Assembly: GCA_964422415.1 (NCBI GenBank)
Contig: CAYRBI010000004.1
Coordinates: 1-64,000, forward strand
DNA length: 64,000 nt
Source of the DNA: OLB16 sp964422415
GTDB taxonomy: Bacteria > Hinthialibacterota > Hinthialibacteria > OLB16
Direction: 5' to 3'
Within the stretch, counting starts at the first letter, position 1. Every line of letters starts with the position of its first letter. The notes beneath the pieces were generated by a model. That model searched no databases, was not told the origin of the DNA, and worked only from the letters and a program-made list of their open reading frames with translations. A program made the position numbers and the translations under genes. Positions 27,845-36,200 of the stretch are shown here, in pieces.

Positions 27845-27922
27845 GAGATCCCTTTCCAGCTCAGAAGGGATCTCATCCCCTAGGGGCCCGAAGCACCCTA
27901 CTTCGGGCCCCGATTTATTTTT
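27845..27922 (+). promoter_or_regulatory. Two-hairpin attenuator-like leader of the Nudix gene
   Basis: Hairpin 1: GAGATCCCTT (27845-27854) pairs with AAGGGATCTC (27865-27874). Hairpin 2: GGGGCCCGAAG (27883-27893) pairs with CTTCGGGCCCC (27901-27911) and is followed by GATTTATTTTTC, a good intrinsic terminator reading rightward. No rightward gene lies upstream, and the terminator ends about 15 bases before the mutT start. It is either an attenuator or the end of a short untranslated RNA. Confidence 0.65.
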
Positions 27923-27937
27923 CAGGTGTTTTTTTTC

Positions 27938-28351
27938 ATGAGTCATTCCAATCTCACTTCAACCATATACCCCCTCTTGGTGGTGGCTGGCTTGATTGAG
28001 CACAATGGCGAGTTTCTTGTCACGCAACGCCCTACCGGCGACTGGATGGAGGGGGCATGGGAATTCCCCGGAGGTAAACTCCATCCCGGCGAAGATCCCC
28101 GCAAAGGCCTTGAGCGCGAGATCCATGAGGAGCTGGCACTTCATGTCAGAGCTGGTGCGGTCGAGGAAGTCTTGTTGCACCAATACCCAGACCGCACGGT
28201 CCTTCTATTGTTCTTCCATTGTGAGGTGATCACGGGGGAGCCGGTTGGGTGTCTGGGACAAGATCTGAAATGGGTATCTCCCACGGCCATGCGGGAGATG
28301 AACTTTCTCCCAGCTGACCAGCCCATCGTTGAGCGCTTGGCCACACGTTAA
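27938..28351 (+). CDS. mutT: Nudix hydrolase, MutT-like (8-oxo-dGTP diphosphatase candidate)
   Basis: This 137-residue protein has a complete Nudix box, GGKLHPGEDPRKGLEREI-HEEL, with the catalytic REXXEE core. The N-terminal LVVAGLIEHNGEFLVTQRP and the C-terminal LKWVSPTAMREMNFLPADQP match the MutT branch. It should clean oxidised dGTP from the nucleotide pool. ATG 27938 follows a T-run (GTGTTTTTTTTC) and has no obvious ribosome binding site, which is odd for this window. An intrinsic terminator lies directly upstream, so expression may depend on readthrough. Confidence 0.85.
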   Translation: MSHSNLTSTIYPLLVVAGLIEHNGEFLVTQRPTGDWMEGAWEFPGGKLHPGEDPRKGLEREIHEELALHVRAGAVEEVLLHQYPDRTVLLLFFHCEVITGEPVGCLGQDLKWVSPTAMREMNFLPADQPIVERLATR

Positions 28352-28510
28352 AGAATGGGTGGCTCTATGCCCCCAATAGTTCCCTTTCTCCATTCTCTGC
28401 ATATTCCCAAGAGTGACTCGCTTGACAGAAGATGAGTGGAAAGCGATCTTCATCACCTGTACATTGTTTTGACCAAATGCTTTTCTTTACAGGAAGGAGT
28501 GTGGAATCTC

Positions 28511-29833
28511 TTGCGGCTAGCGGTTATCGGAACTGGATATGTGGGGCTTGTGGCGGGAACATGTTTTGCCGATTGTGGTAATGATGTGGTTTGTGTGGAT
28601 GCCGATGAACGGAAGGTAGCAGCCCTCCGGCGGGGAGAGATCCCCATCTATGAGCCAGGGCTGGAGGAGCTGGTCCGCCGTAATCAACAAGAGGAACGCC
28701 TGAGTTTCACCACAGACCTTGCACAGGCCGTGTCAAAGTCGCAGGTCATTTTCATTGCTGTCGGCACACCCCCCTCGGAGGATGGCTCGGCGGACCTGAC
28801 CAATGTTCTCGCGGTGGCAAGACTGATTGGGCAACACATGCGGGAGCGCAAGATCATCGTGATTAAGAGCACGGTTCCACCAGGGACCTCGGCCCGGGTG
28901 GCGGATGCCATCCACAATGTGACCTCGACAGACTTCGCGGTGATCTCGAATCCGGAGTTTCTGAAGGAAGGGGCGGCGATCGATGACTTCAATCGTCCCG
29001 ACCGGATTCTCTTGGGAGGCTCTGATTCCGAGGCCCTGGAGATCATGAAAGACCTCTATGCTCCCTTTGTCCGTACCGGTAACCCGGTCTTGGTGATGGA
29101 TAATGTGACCGCTGAACTGTCCAAGTATGCCGCCAATGCGATGTTGGCCACGCGCATCTCCTTCATGAACGAGATCGCCAATGTGTGCGAGAAGGTGGCG
29201 GCGGATGCCGGGATTGTCCGCGAGGCTATTGGTCTGGATCAGAGGATCGGCCATCATTTCCTCTTTCCTGGTGTTGGGTATGGTGGTTCTTGTTTCCCCA
29301 AGGATGTTCAGGCGCTGGTGGCGCAGGGAGCTGGTCTGGGACTTCCCATGTCGATTCTCTCAGCGGTTGAAGAGGTCAACCGGGACCAGAAGGCCAAGTT
29401 GTTCGAGATCTTCTTCGATCATTTCCATGGGCAAGTCCAGGGGAAAAGTGTGGCGGTCTGGGGATTGGCGTTCAAACCCCGTACTGATGACATGCGCGAG
29501 GCCCCCGCGGTCACGCTCATCGGAAAACTGCTCGCGGCGGGATGCACGGTCCGGGCCTATGATCCCGAGGCCATACAGACCGCTAGATCTCTCTTTGGAG
29601 ACCGGATCGAGTATGCTCAAGGAAACTACCAGGCCTGTGAAGGAGCGGATGCTCTCATGGTGGTTACCGAATGGAATGAATTCCGCCGTCCTGACTTTGA
29701 ACGCATCCGCGGTTTAATGAAAGTTCCCTTGGTCTTGGATGGACGGAACCTGTATAATCCCACGCGCATGGCCAAAATGGGCTTTACATACTATTCCATC
29801 GGCAGGCCGCCGGTGGTCCAGAAGGAATCCTGA
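28511..29833 (+). CDS. ugd: UDP-glucose 6-dehydrogenase
   Basis: This 440-residue enzyme oxidises UDP-glucose to UDP-glucuronate with NAD. The N-terminal Rossmann motif is VIGTGYVGLV. The active-site cysteine is C261 in VGYGGSCFPKD. The C-terminal NAD domain carries VWGLAFKPRTDDMREAPA. I place the start at TTG 28511 (MRLAVIGTGY) because AGGAAGGAG lies 11 bases before it; the frame is open to 28436, but those residues are not family-like. The product could feed the UDP-glucuronate decarboxylase at 316 or uronic-acid glycans. The next gene starts 5 bases after its stop, so they share an operon. Confidence 0.95.
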   Translation: MRLAVIGTGYVGLVAGTCFADCGNDVVCVDADERKVAALRRGEIPIYEPGLEELVRRNQQEERLSFTTDLAQAVSKSQVIFIAVGTPPSEDGSADLTNVLAVARLIGQHMRERKIIVIKSTVPPGTSARVADAIHNVTSTDFAVISNPEFLKEGAAIDDFNRPDRILLGGSDSEALEIMKDLYAPFVRTGNPVLVMDNVTAELSKYAANAMLATRISFMNEIANVCEKVAADAGIVREAIGLDQRIGHHFLFPGVGYGGSCFPKDVQALVAQGAGLGLPMSILSAVEEVNRDQKAKLFEIFFDHFHGQVQGKSVAVWGLAFKPRTDDMREAPAVTLIGKLLAAGCTVRAYDPEAIQTARSLFGDRIEYAQGNYQACEGADALMVVTEWNEFRRPDFERIRGLMKVPLVLDGRNLYNPTRMAKMGFTYYSIGRPPVVQKES

Positions 29834-29838
29834 CTACG

Positions 29839-30294
29839 ATGATCCAAGGTGCAATTGTCACACCCCTACGAGTAATGTCCGATGAACGCGGACGGCTGAT
29901 GGAGATGTACCGCAGCGATGACCCCAATTTCCTCCGCTTCGGGCAAACCTATATGACCACGGCTTACCCCGGTGTGGTGAAGGCCTGGCACTACCACAAG
30001 AAACAGGTGGACAACTTCATCGTGGTCCATGGGATGTTGAAGGTGGTGCTATTTGATTCCCGTGAGGATTCGCCCACCAAGGGCGAGGTGAATGAGTTCT
30101 TCCTCGGTATCCACAACCCGGTCCGTCTGACCATTCCTAATGGGGTCTATCATGGCTTCAAGTGTATCAGCGAGCATGAGGCCATCTGCATCAATGTCCC
30201 CTCGGAACTGTACAATTACAAAGAGCCGGATGAGTTCCGGCTCCCAGCGCACAATTCCGAGATCCCTTACGATTGGGGACGGCTGGACCGGTAG
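29839..30294 (+). CDS. RmlC-like sugar epimerase/cupin
   Basis: This 151-residue protein resembles dTDP-4-dehydrorhamnose 3,5-epimerase but is shorter (RmlC is usually about 180 residues). Family-like segments are MSDERGRLMEMYRSDDP, VVKAWHYHKKQVDNFIVVHG with the histidines of the active cupin, and NGVYHGFKCISEHEAICIN. It ends YDWGRLDR. It may epimerise or bind a nucleotide sugar. It is translated right behind ugd. It could work with the RmlB encoded at 63678, but the distance makes this only a possibility. Confidence 0.8.
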   Translation: MIQGAIVTPLRVMSDERGRLMEMYRSDDPNFLRFGQTYMTTAYPGVVKAWHYHKKQVDNFIVVHGMLKVVLFDSREDSPTKGEVNEFFLGIHNPVRLTIPNGVYHGFKCISEHEAICINVPSELYNYKEPDEFRLPAHNSEIPYDWGRLDR

Positions 30295-30313
30295 AAAGAC
30301 CTCACTCCTATCT

Positions 30314-30368
30314 CCCCTCTCCCACGAGGAGAGGGGATACGCTCTCCCTTCTCCTTGTGGGAGAAGGG
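30314..30368. repeat. Double CCCCTCTCC-type hairpin between convergent genes
   Basis: Hairpin A: CCCCTCTCC (30314-30322) with GGAGAGGGG (30328-30336). Hairpin B: CCCTTCTCC (30346-30354) with GGAGAAGGG (30360-30368). Both stems are perfect. They lie between the convergent cupin and ADP-ribosylglycohydrolase genes. This type of CT-rich palindrome is a common dispersed repeat in bacterial genomes and can act as a bidirectional terminator. Confidence 0.65.
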
Positions 30369-30429
30369 GGGTGGGGTGATGAGGTTGATTGTGGAGCGAG
30401 TTGAGATTGAGACTGTAGGAACAGTAACC

Positions 30430-31767
30430 CTATTTCTTTCCCCTCAGTATCATGGTCTCCCGTGCCATATCTGAGATCTTGACTGTCCGGTAACCGCTCA
30501 CTCCGGTGTCGAGGGTATCATGCAGGGGACCGCTCCAGTCCTCGGGAATGGAGGCGGTTCCATGCAGCATCCCAAAGACCGATCCCACCGTGGCTCCGTT
30601 GCAGTCGGTGTCAAAACCGGGCTGTACCGCACGGCAGATGGAGCGTCCGAAATCCTCCTCGCCCCAAAGCAGGCCGATGGCGACAATCTGCGCGTTGCTG
30701 TTGGTATGGCACCAATGATGGGAATCTTTCTCGTTCCAGCGTAGATGGAGACGCTTGACCGCTTCATCATAACCGATGCCTTCCTTACTCCAGGCGAGGA
30801 TCTCTTTGATATCCGCCGCGAGACGGCATTTGGCGGGGATCTCGGTGAGTCCCACTTCGATCATCTCGCGTACACCACCCACAAAGGGAGCCGCTGCCAG
30901 CATGGCCGCCACCCACATCTCGCCATAGATGCCATTCTTGATGTGGCTGATCGAAGCATCCCGCCAGGCATATTCCGCAGCCAGTTCCGGGTTGCCGGGG
31001 GCCACATACCCCCAGAAATCAGCACGGATTTGTGCGCCGATCCACTCCCGGTAGGGGTTACGGTAAGAGGCCGAGGCGGGTGGCATCACTAACAAAACCA
31101 AGTTCCGGTAGGCCACTCGTTCAGCGGTACAGGTGTGCAGGATCGGTAGATTGGACAACCAGAAATCAGCCACATCACTGGGTTTGAAGCCAGGTCCATA
31201 TTGCTTGTAGATGGCCAGGCCGGTGACCGTGTAGTTGGTGTCATCATCCTCGGTCGCATGATCGATGTGGTTGATGAAGGGGCCATCTGGATTAACCGAA
31301 TACTTGGTCAACACCTCCTTGGGGAGATCGGAGCTGATATAGCGTGAGAGTGGAAAACTCCCCGTATCCCGTAACAGTCCCCCCAGCCTCTCCATATGCC
31401 AGCCCTCGACCGGCTTGCCCAGAGCATTCCCCGCGCAACGACCCACCCAAGCCCCATGGACGTGATCAAGCAGCTGGCTGTCAGTGAGTTTGTTCTCAAA
31501 CCGCCGGGGCCCCTCTGGACGCGTGGCATGGATCGCTTCCAGATCAGAGGGTTCCTCAAAAGGATAGTCTGAACGCATGGGCAGAACTTGCGCCTTATCG
31601 AGCAAGGTCTGCGCGCGTGGCTGGAGGGACATATCTTTGTCGAGATCCATTCCACGCAGGGCCTCGAACTCGGCCTCCAGGCTGGAGTGGTCCCGCCCCT
31701 CCTCTTCGAGTTGACGGTGTTCAGTGTTCAGGTCGGAGGAACTGATATAGAGCCATATGTGGGGCAT
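30430..31767 (-). CDS. ADP-ribosylglycohydrolase family protein
   Basis: This 445-residue protein has the DraG/ARH fold. The N-terminal helix reads HGAWVGRCAGNALGKPVEG. The first metal-binding motif is TEDDDTNYTV and the second is GFDTDCNGATVGSVFGMLHG. These place the two magnesium-binding sites that hydrolyse ADP-ribosyl bonds. It is longer than DraG (about 300 residues), mainly through about 100 extra N-terminal residues. I place the start at ATG 31767 (MPHIWLYI), with AAAGGA 11 bases upstream; the longer frame to 32142 is only the antisense of the next gene. Whether it acts on proteins or small molecules is unknown. Confidence 0.85.
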   Translation of the reverse strand: MPHIWLYISSSDLNTEHRQLEEEGRDHSSLEAEFEALRGMDLDKDMSLQPRAQTLLDKAQVLPMRSDYPFEEPSDLEAIHATRPEGPRRFENKLTDSQLLDHVHGAWVGRCAGNALGKPVEGWHMERLGGLLRDTGSFPLSRYISSDLPKEVLTKYSVNPDGPFINHIDHATEDDDTNYTVTGLAIYKQYGPGFKPSDVADFWLSNLPILHTCTAERVAYRNLVLLVMPPASASYRNPYREWIGAQIRADFWGYVAPGNPELAAEYAWRDASISHIKNGIYGEMWVAAMLAAAPFVGGVREMIEVGLTEIPAKCRLAADIKEILAWSKEGIGYDEAVKRLHLRWNEKDSHHWCHTNSNAQIVAIGLLWGEEDFGRSICRAVQPGFDTDCNGATVGSVFGMLHGTASIPEDWSGPLHDTLDTGVSGYRTVKISDMARETMILRGKK

Positions 31768-31840
31768 GGGGAGAATCGTCCTTTCCGTGGGTTGATAGAG
31801 ATCGTAGAATATCTTCGAAGATATGGGGAGGAAGGAAGAG

Positions 31841-32131
31841 ATGGGGATTGATGAAGTTTTTTCTGAGGAGCGGGAACGCATCCTCGAGATTGCCAAGGCA
31901 CATGGCGCACGGAACGTACGTGTGTTCGGATCTTTCGCGCGCGGAGAGGCGCGGGCGGACAGCGACCTGGACCTCTTGGTGGATGTAGATGAGAAGCACT
32001 CGGCTTTCTTCCCGGGTGGTCTCATTGCCGATCTGGAGGAAACCCTTGGACGGAAGGTGGATGTGGCCGAGGAGTCTGGTTTGCATTGGTTTATTAGGGA
32101 GCGGATATTGAAGGAAGCGGTTTTACTATGA
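31841..32131 (+). CDS. MNT-type nucleotidyltransferase
   Basis: This 96-residue protein is a minimal nucleotidyltransferase. Its motif GSFARGEARADSDLDLLVD holds the GSxxR and paired Asp catalytic residues. Such MNT proteins normally pair with HEPN toxins and can AMPylate them. Here no HEPN gene is adjacent. Instead its stop codon overlaps the methyltransferase start (ATGA at 32128-32131), so the two are translationally coupled. ATG 31841 follows GGAGGAAGGAAG; an in-frame ATG 18 bases upstream lacks a ribosome site. Confidence 0.85.
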   Translation: MGIDEVFSEERERILEIAKAHGARNVRVFGSFARGEARADSDLDLLVDVDEKHSAFFPGGLIADLEETLGRKVDVAEESGLHWFIRERILKEAVLL

Positions 32132-32919
32132 TTACACACCAATCTTTAGATGATACCCAGCGCGCCGCGCGCGAGCAATTCAGTAAACAAAGCCACCAGT
32201 ATGCCAAGGGACATATCCTGGAAAATGTGGAGGATGTCGCTCAGGCGGTGGAGAAGATGGGACTACCACAGCGTGCCGAGGTTCTTGATGTAGCGTGCGG
32301 AGCCGGACATACGGGCTTGTATCTGGCCAGCCTGGGGCATTCGGTCACGTTGACCGACATTACCCAGGCCATGTTGGACCGTGCCACCGAGTTGGCCGCG
32401 GAACGCGGGCTGGTGGTCAAGACCAACCATCATACTGCCGAGTCACTTCCTTATCAGGAGGCTTCTTTCGACCTGGTGACCTGCCGTGTGGCCGCGCACC
32501 ACTTCAGCTCCCCCCAGGCCTTTGTCCATGAATCCGCGCGGGTTCTCAAACCGGGGGGGTATTTTCTGGTCATCGATGGTTCGGTGGAGGACAACCAACC
32601 CGAGGCCGAGGAGTGGCTGCATTGGGTGGAGAAATACCGTGACCCCAGCCACAACGGATTCCTGCCCCCACGGCGTTGGAAGAAGATGTGCGCGGACGCT
32701 GATCTGGATGTACTCAACTGTGTCCTTGTACCCTTCAAACAGCCCGACCTCAACTGGTATTTCGACACCGCTGGAACCTCCCCCGAGAACCGCGAGAAGG
32801 TCCTCGAAATGATCCACAACGCCCCCTCTCAAGCACGCCACCTGTTCAAACTGGGGGAAGAAGAGGGAAAGATTGTGTGGTGGTGGCAGAGGGTGACGGT
32901 GGTGGCGAGGAAGGGGTAA
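32128..32919 (+). CDS. Class I SAM-dependent methyltransferase (Methyltransf_11/UbiE-like)
   Basis: This 263-residue protein has motif I VLDVACGAGHTGLYLA, followed by SVTLTDITQAMLDRA and FDLVTCRVAAHHFSSP, typical of UbiE/Methyltransf_11 enzymes. It should transfer a methyl group from S-adenosylmethionine to a small molecule. The substrate cannot be predicted. It overlaps the MNT gene by 4 bases. Its TAA stop (32917-32919) contains the left TA of the second MITE-like element, so the insertion sits exactly at the end of the gene. Confidence 0.88.
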   Translation: MITHQSLDDTQRAAREQFSKQSHQYAKGHILENVEDVAQAVEKMGLPQRAEVLDVACGAGHTGLYLASLGHSVTLTDITQAMLDRATELAAERGLVVKTNHHTAESLPYQEASFDLVTCRVAAHHFSSPQAFVHESARVLKPGGYFLVIDGSVEDNQPEAEEWLHWVEKYRDPSHNGFLPPRRWKKMCADADLDVLNCVLVPFKQPDLNWYFDTAGTSPENREKVLEMIHNAPSQARHLFKLGEEEGKIVWWWQRVTVVARKG

Positions 32920-33018
32920 CCATTTGAGAAAGAATCGAAAATGAGGAAGTATCGTCATTCCCGCGAAGGCGGGAATCCACGCCTACATCACAATCTCGAT
33001 TCTTTCAGCAGACTGTTA
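32917..33018. mobile_element. MITE-like element 2 (TA-bounded)
   Basis: This 102-base element is bounded by TA at 32917-32918 and TA at 33017-33018. GAAAGAATCGA (32928-32938) is exactly complementary to TCGATTCTTTC (32996-33006). Read inward, the right end is TAACAGTCTGCTGAAAG, close to the right end of element 1. The centre carries ATTCCCGC (32957-32964) and GCGGGAAT (32969-32976), the same internal palindrome type as element 1. Each terminal TA lies in a stop codon: TAA of the methyltransferase on the left and TAA of the HicB-like gene (opposite strand) on the right. Confidence 0.75.
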
Positions 33019-33207
33019 ATGAACCGGTATCGGCAGTCCATCCATCACCAAGGATTCCAGATATGCCTCGATAGCCTCTTCAGCCATTTCCATGGCATGA
33101 CCATAGTCCTTCCCCCACGTAATACAGCCGGGAAGGGCGGGGACAGTAACCGTCAGTCCTCCTTCAGGCTCCGGTTCGAGATGGATCCGATATGCAAATG
33201 AGGTCAT
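33016..33207 (-). CDS. HicB-like (UPF0150) protein, no HicA partner
   Basis: This 63-residue protein has the HicB N-terminal partial RNase-H-like fold: YRIHLEPEPEGGLTVTVPALPGCITWGKD, then AMEMAEEAIEAYLESLV. It lacks a C-terminal DNA-binding domain. No HicA gene adjoins it; the next gene on this strand is dnaE and the upstream side is open. It may be a solitary antitoxin-like protein, or its partner may be lost. Its TAA is at the edge of the MITE-like element. Confidence 0.8.
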   Translation of the reverse strand: MTSFAYRIHLEPEPEGGLTVTVPALPGCITWGKDYGHAMEMAEEAIEAYLESLVMDGLPIPVH

Positions 33208-33250
33208 GGTGAAAATATACTAACTGGTTAAGTGAAAGTCAAAGAGAATC

Positions 33251-36200
33251 TCACCCAGCCCCCGCCCTCTGCCAGGGCCGGTCTCCATTGCCCCCTTCCT
33301 TGGGTTTATACGGCGCCACATCGAAACTCACACGGTCTTTATCGAGTAGGTCCTCCACCTGGTACACGAACTCCTTCGAGGGAGAAACAATGAAATCCTG
33401 ACCGGCCTGGATGATCACTTCACCATGGCGCGGGGTCTTCACATGGAAGAGCACCTTGGCCTTGCCACGGTGACGGCGGAAGGTGGTCTTGAGGCTGGTC
33501 ATGAGCTCCTTACCCAAGCCCTCGGAGAGCAGATCCACATGCACCGCGCGGACATTCTCCTCCCAGGCCGTCTTGATGGGACGCAGGCTGTCGAGGGTCA
33601 TCTCCGCCCGTTCGCGTCCAATGGATGCCTTCCCCTCCACCACCAGGATGCTTCCCTCGTAGAGATGGGCCTGATGAGTAACCAGGTCCTTGGGGAACAC
33701 GACAATCTGGAACTCTCCCGAGAGGTCCTCCAAAGTGACATCCGCCATGATCTCGCCATTGCGGGTCTTGCGTTTCCGGACCTGGGTCACAATCCCCACC
33801 ATGCGTGCCTTGATCGACTCATCCCCCTCCAGTTCGGCGATGTCCGCGGCGGTCTTGGTAGCCAGGCTGTGCATCTCGCGTTCGACCTCGGCCAGGGGAT
33901 GACCGGTGACATAGAAGCCCAGTAGGTCCTTCTCACCCTTGAGATTTTCGGCGTCGGATAACTCCGGGATATCGGGATAAGCCACCTCGCTGGTAGCCCC
34001 GACACCGAAGTCACCAAACAGGCTGACCTGCCCGATGGAACGGTCCTTGTGCTTGGAGGCGGAGACCTCCAGGGCCTGCGGGTAGACCTGCAGGAGCTGG
34101 GAACGCTTCTTCCCGAAACTGTCCATAGCTCCGCAACGGATCAGGCATTCGATGATCTTGCTGTTGGCCACGCTGGTATCGATCCGTTCACAGAAATCAC
34201 GCAGATCCTTGAACTCGCCGTTCTCATCGCGTTCCCGCAGAATCGCGCCGACCGCCGCCTCGCCCACTCCCTTGATCCCGGCGAGTCCAAAACGGATGCC
34301 GATCGGGGTGACCGTGAAGTTCTCCAGGCTCTGGTTGATGTCAGGTGGCAAGACCGGGATGTCCATATCCCGGCAGTCATTGACATACCTGACCACCTTG
34401 GCGGTATTGTTGCGGTCGTTGGTCATGGCCGCCGCCATGAACTCTCCCGGGAAATTCGCCTTCAGATAAGCGGTTTGATAAGAGATGACTCCATAAGCCG
34501 CGCTATGAGACTTATTAAAACCATACCCCGCGAAGTATTCGATCTTGTCGAACAGCTCGGCGGCCATCTTCTCTTTGTAGCCATTTTTGGCCGCGCCAGC
34601 CGCGAATCTCTCCTTCTCCTTGGCCATGAGGTCAGCCTTCTTTTTCCCCATGGCGCGGCGGAGGATGTCGGCCTCCCCCATGGTGTAGCCGCCGATCTTC
34701 TGGGCCAGCTGCATGACCTGTTCCTGATAGAGAATCGTCCCATAGGTGCTGGAGAGGATCGGTTCAAGGTCGGGATGGAGATACTGCGCCCGCTTACGTC
34801 CATGCTTGATGTCGGTGAAGTCGGTAACCATTCCGGATTGGAGCGGTCCGGGACGGTAAAGGGCCATGAGCGGAACCACATCCTTGAAGGTCTCCGGATG
34901 GAGCTTCTTGATGAGGTCCTTCATGCCCGCCGATTCTAACTGGAAGATACCGTTGGTGCGCCCTTTCTGAAGGAGCTCATAGGTCTTGGCATCATCGAGC
35001 GGGATGGTCTCGATGTGGAAATCAATACCACTTTGACGGATCGCATCCACGGTATCCTCAATCACCGAGAGGGTCTTGAGACCCAGGAAGTCCATCTTCA
35101 CCAGACCGAGGATCTCCAGGTATTTGTGCTCATATTGGGTGCAGGTGTCGCCACTGTTGGTCTTCATCAGCGGGCACATGTTGATCAGGCTCTCGGGCCC
35201 GATCACGATCCCGGCGGCATGGACCGAGGTTTGACGGATGGTGCCCTCGATCAACAAGGCGATTTCGAAAAGACGCTGGTGGTCGGAATCTTCATCGCGG
35301 CAAGCGCGTAATTCCGGAGAAGCATCCAATGCTTCACTCAGTTTAATGTTGAGTTCATCAGGAACGAGTTTTGCAATCCGGTTCCCCTCGCTGGCGGGCA
35401 TTCCCATCACCCGGGCCACATCGCGTACCACCTGCTTGGCTCCGAGGCGCGAGAAGGTGGCGATCTGAGAAACACTTTCCTTGCCATACCGTTCAGCGCA
35501 ATAACGGATGACCTCCTCACGGCGTTTATCAGAGAAGTCGGTATCGATATCGGGGGGTGATTCACGCTCGGGATTAAGGAAGCGCTCGAAGATGAGTCCA
35601 TGTTCGAGTGGATCGATATCGGTGATGCGTAGCGAATACGCCACCAGGCTGCCAGCGGCACTGCCACGTCCCGGTCCCACCGCGATGCCACGCGAACGGG
35701 CGAAATGGATGAAGTCCCAGACGATCAGGAAGTACTCCACGAAACCCTTGGTATGCAGGATCTCGAGCTCGTATTCCATCCGTTCACGTACCACACGGGG
35801 TAGATGTTGAGCGGTTTCTGACCATGTTCCCGGACTGGGAGGCGGGGTGCCCATCGGTGTAAGAGTCGGAGCCGGTATCAGACCAGGTTGCCAGTCCTCA
35901 TCCTCCGCGTGATCGAAATAGCGTTCCCAAGCCCCCTGGTAAGCCAGGTCCCGTAAGTATTCGAAGCAATCCATATCCTTGGGGGGCTCGAAACGGGGCA
36001 TAATGAGTTTACCCCCTTTAGTGGGAAGTTCGACTTGGCAGCGGTTGGCGATTTCGAGGGTATTCTTGAGAGCCTCAGGGTAATCACCCAGCTGAGACCA
36101 CATCTCCTCTGGGGACTTCAAGTAGAACTCATCGGTCTCGAAGTGAAGACCATCGGGATCATTCATCAAGGTGCCGGTCTGGATGCAGACCATGGCACGG

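Noticed and set aside
30430..32142. A 570-residue form of the ADP-ribosylglycohydrolase
   Set aside because: The extra N-terminal 125 residues are Ser/Arg-rich antisense of the MNT gene. ATG 31767 gives a normal start.
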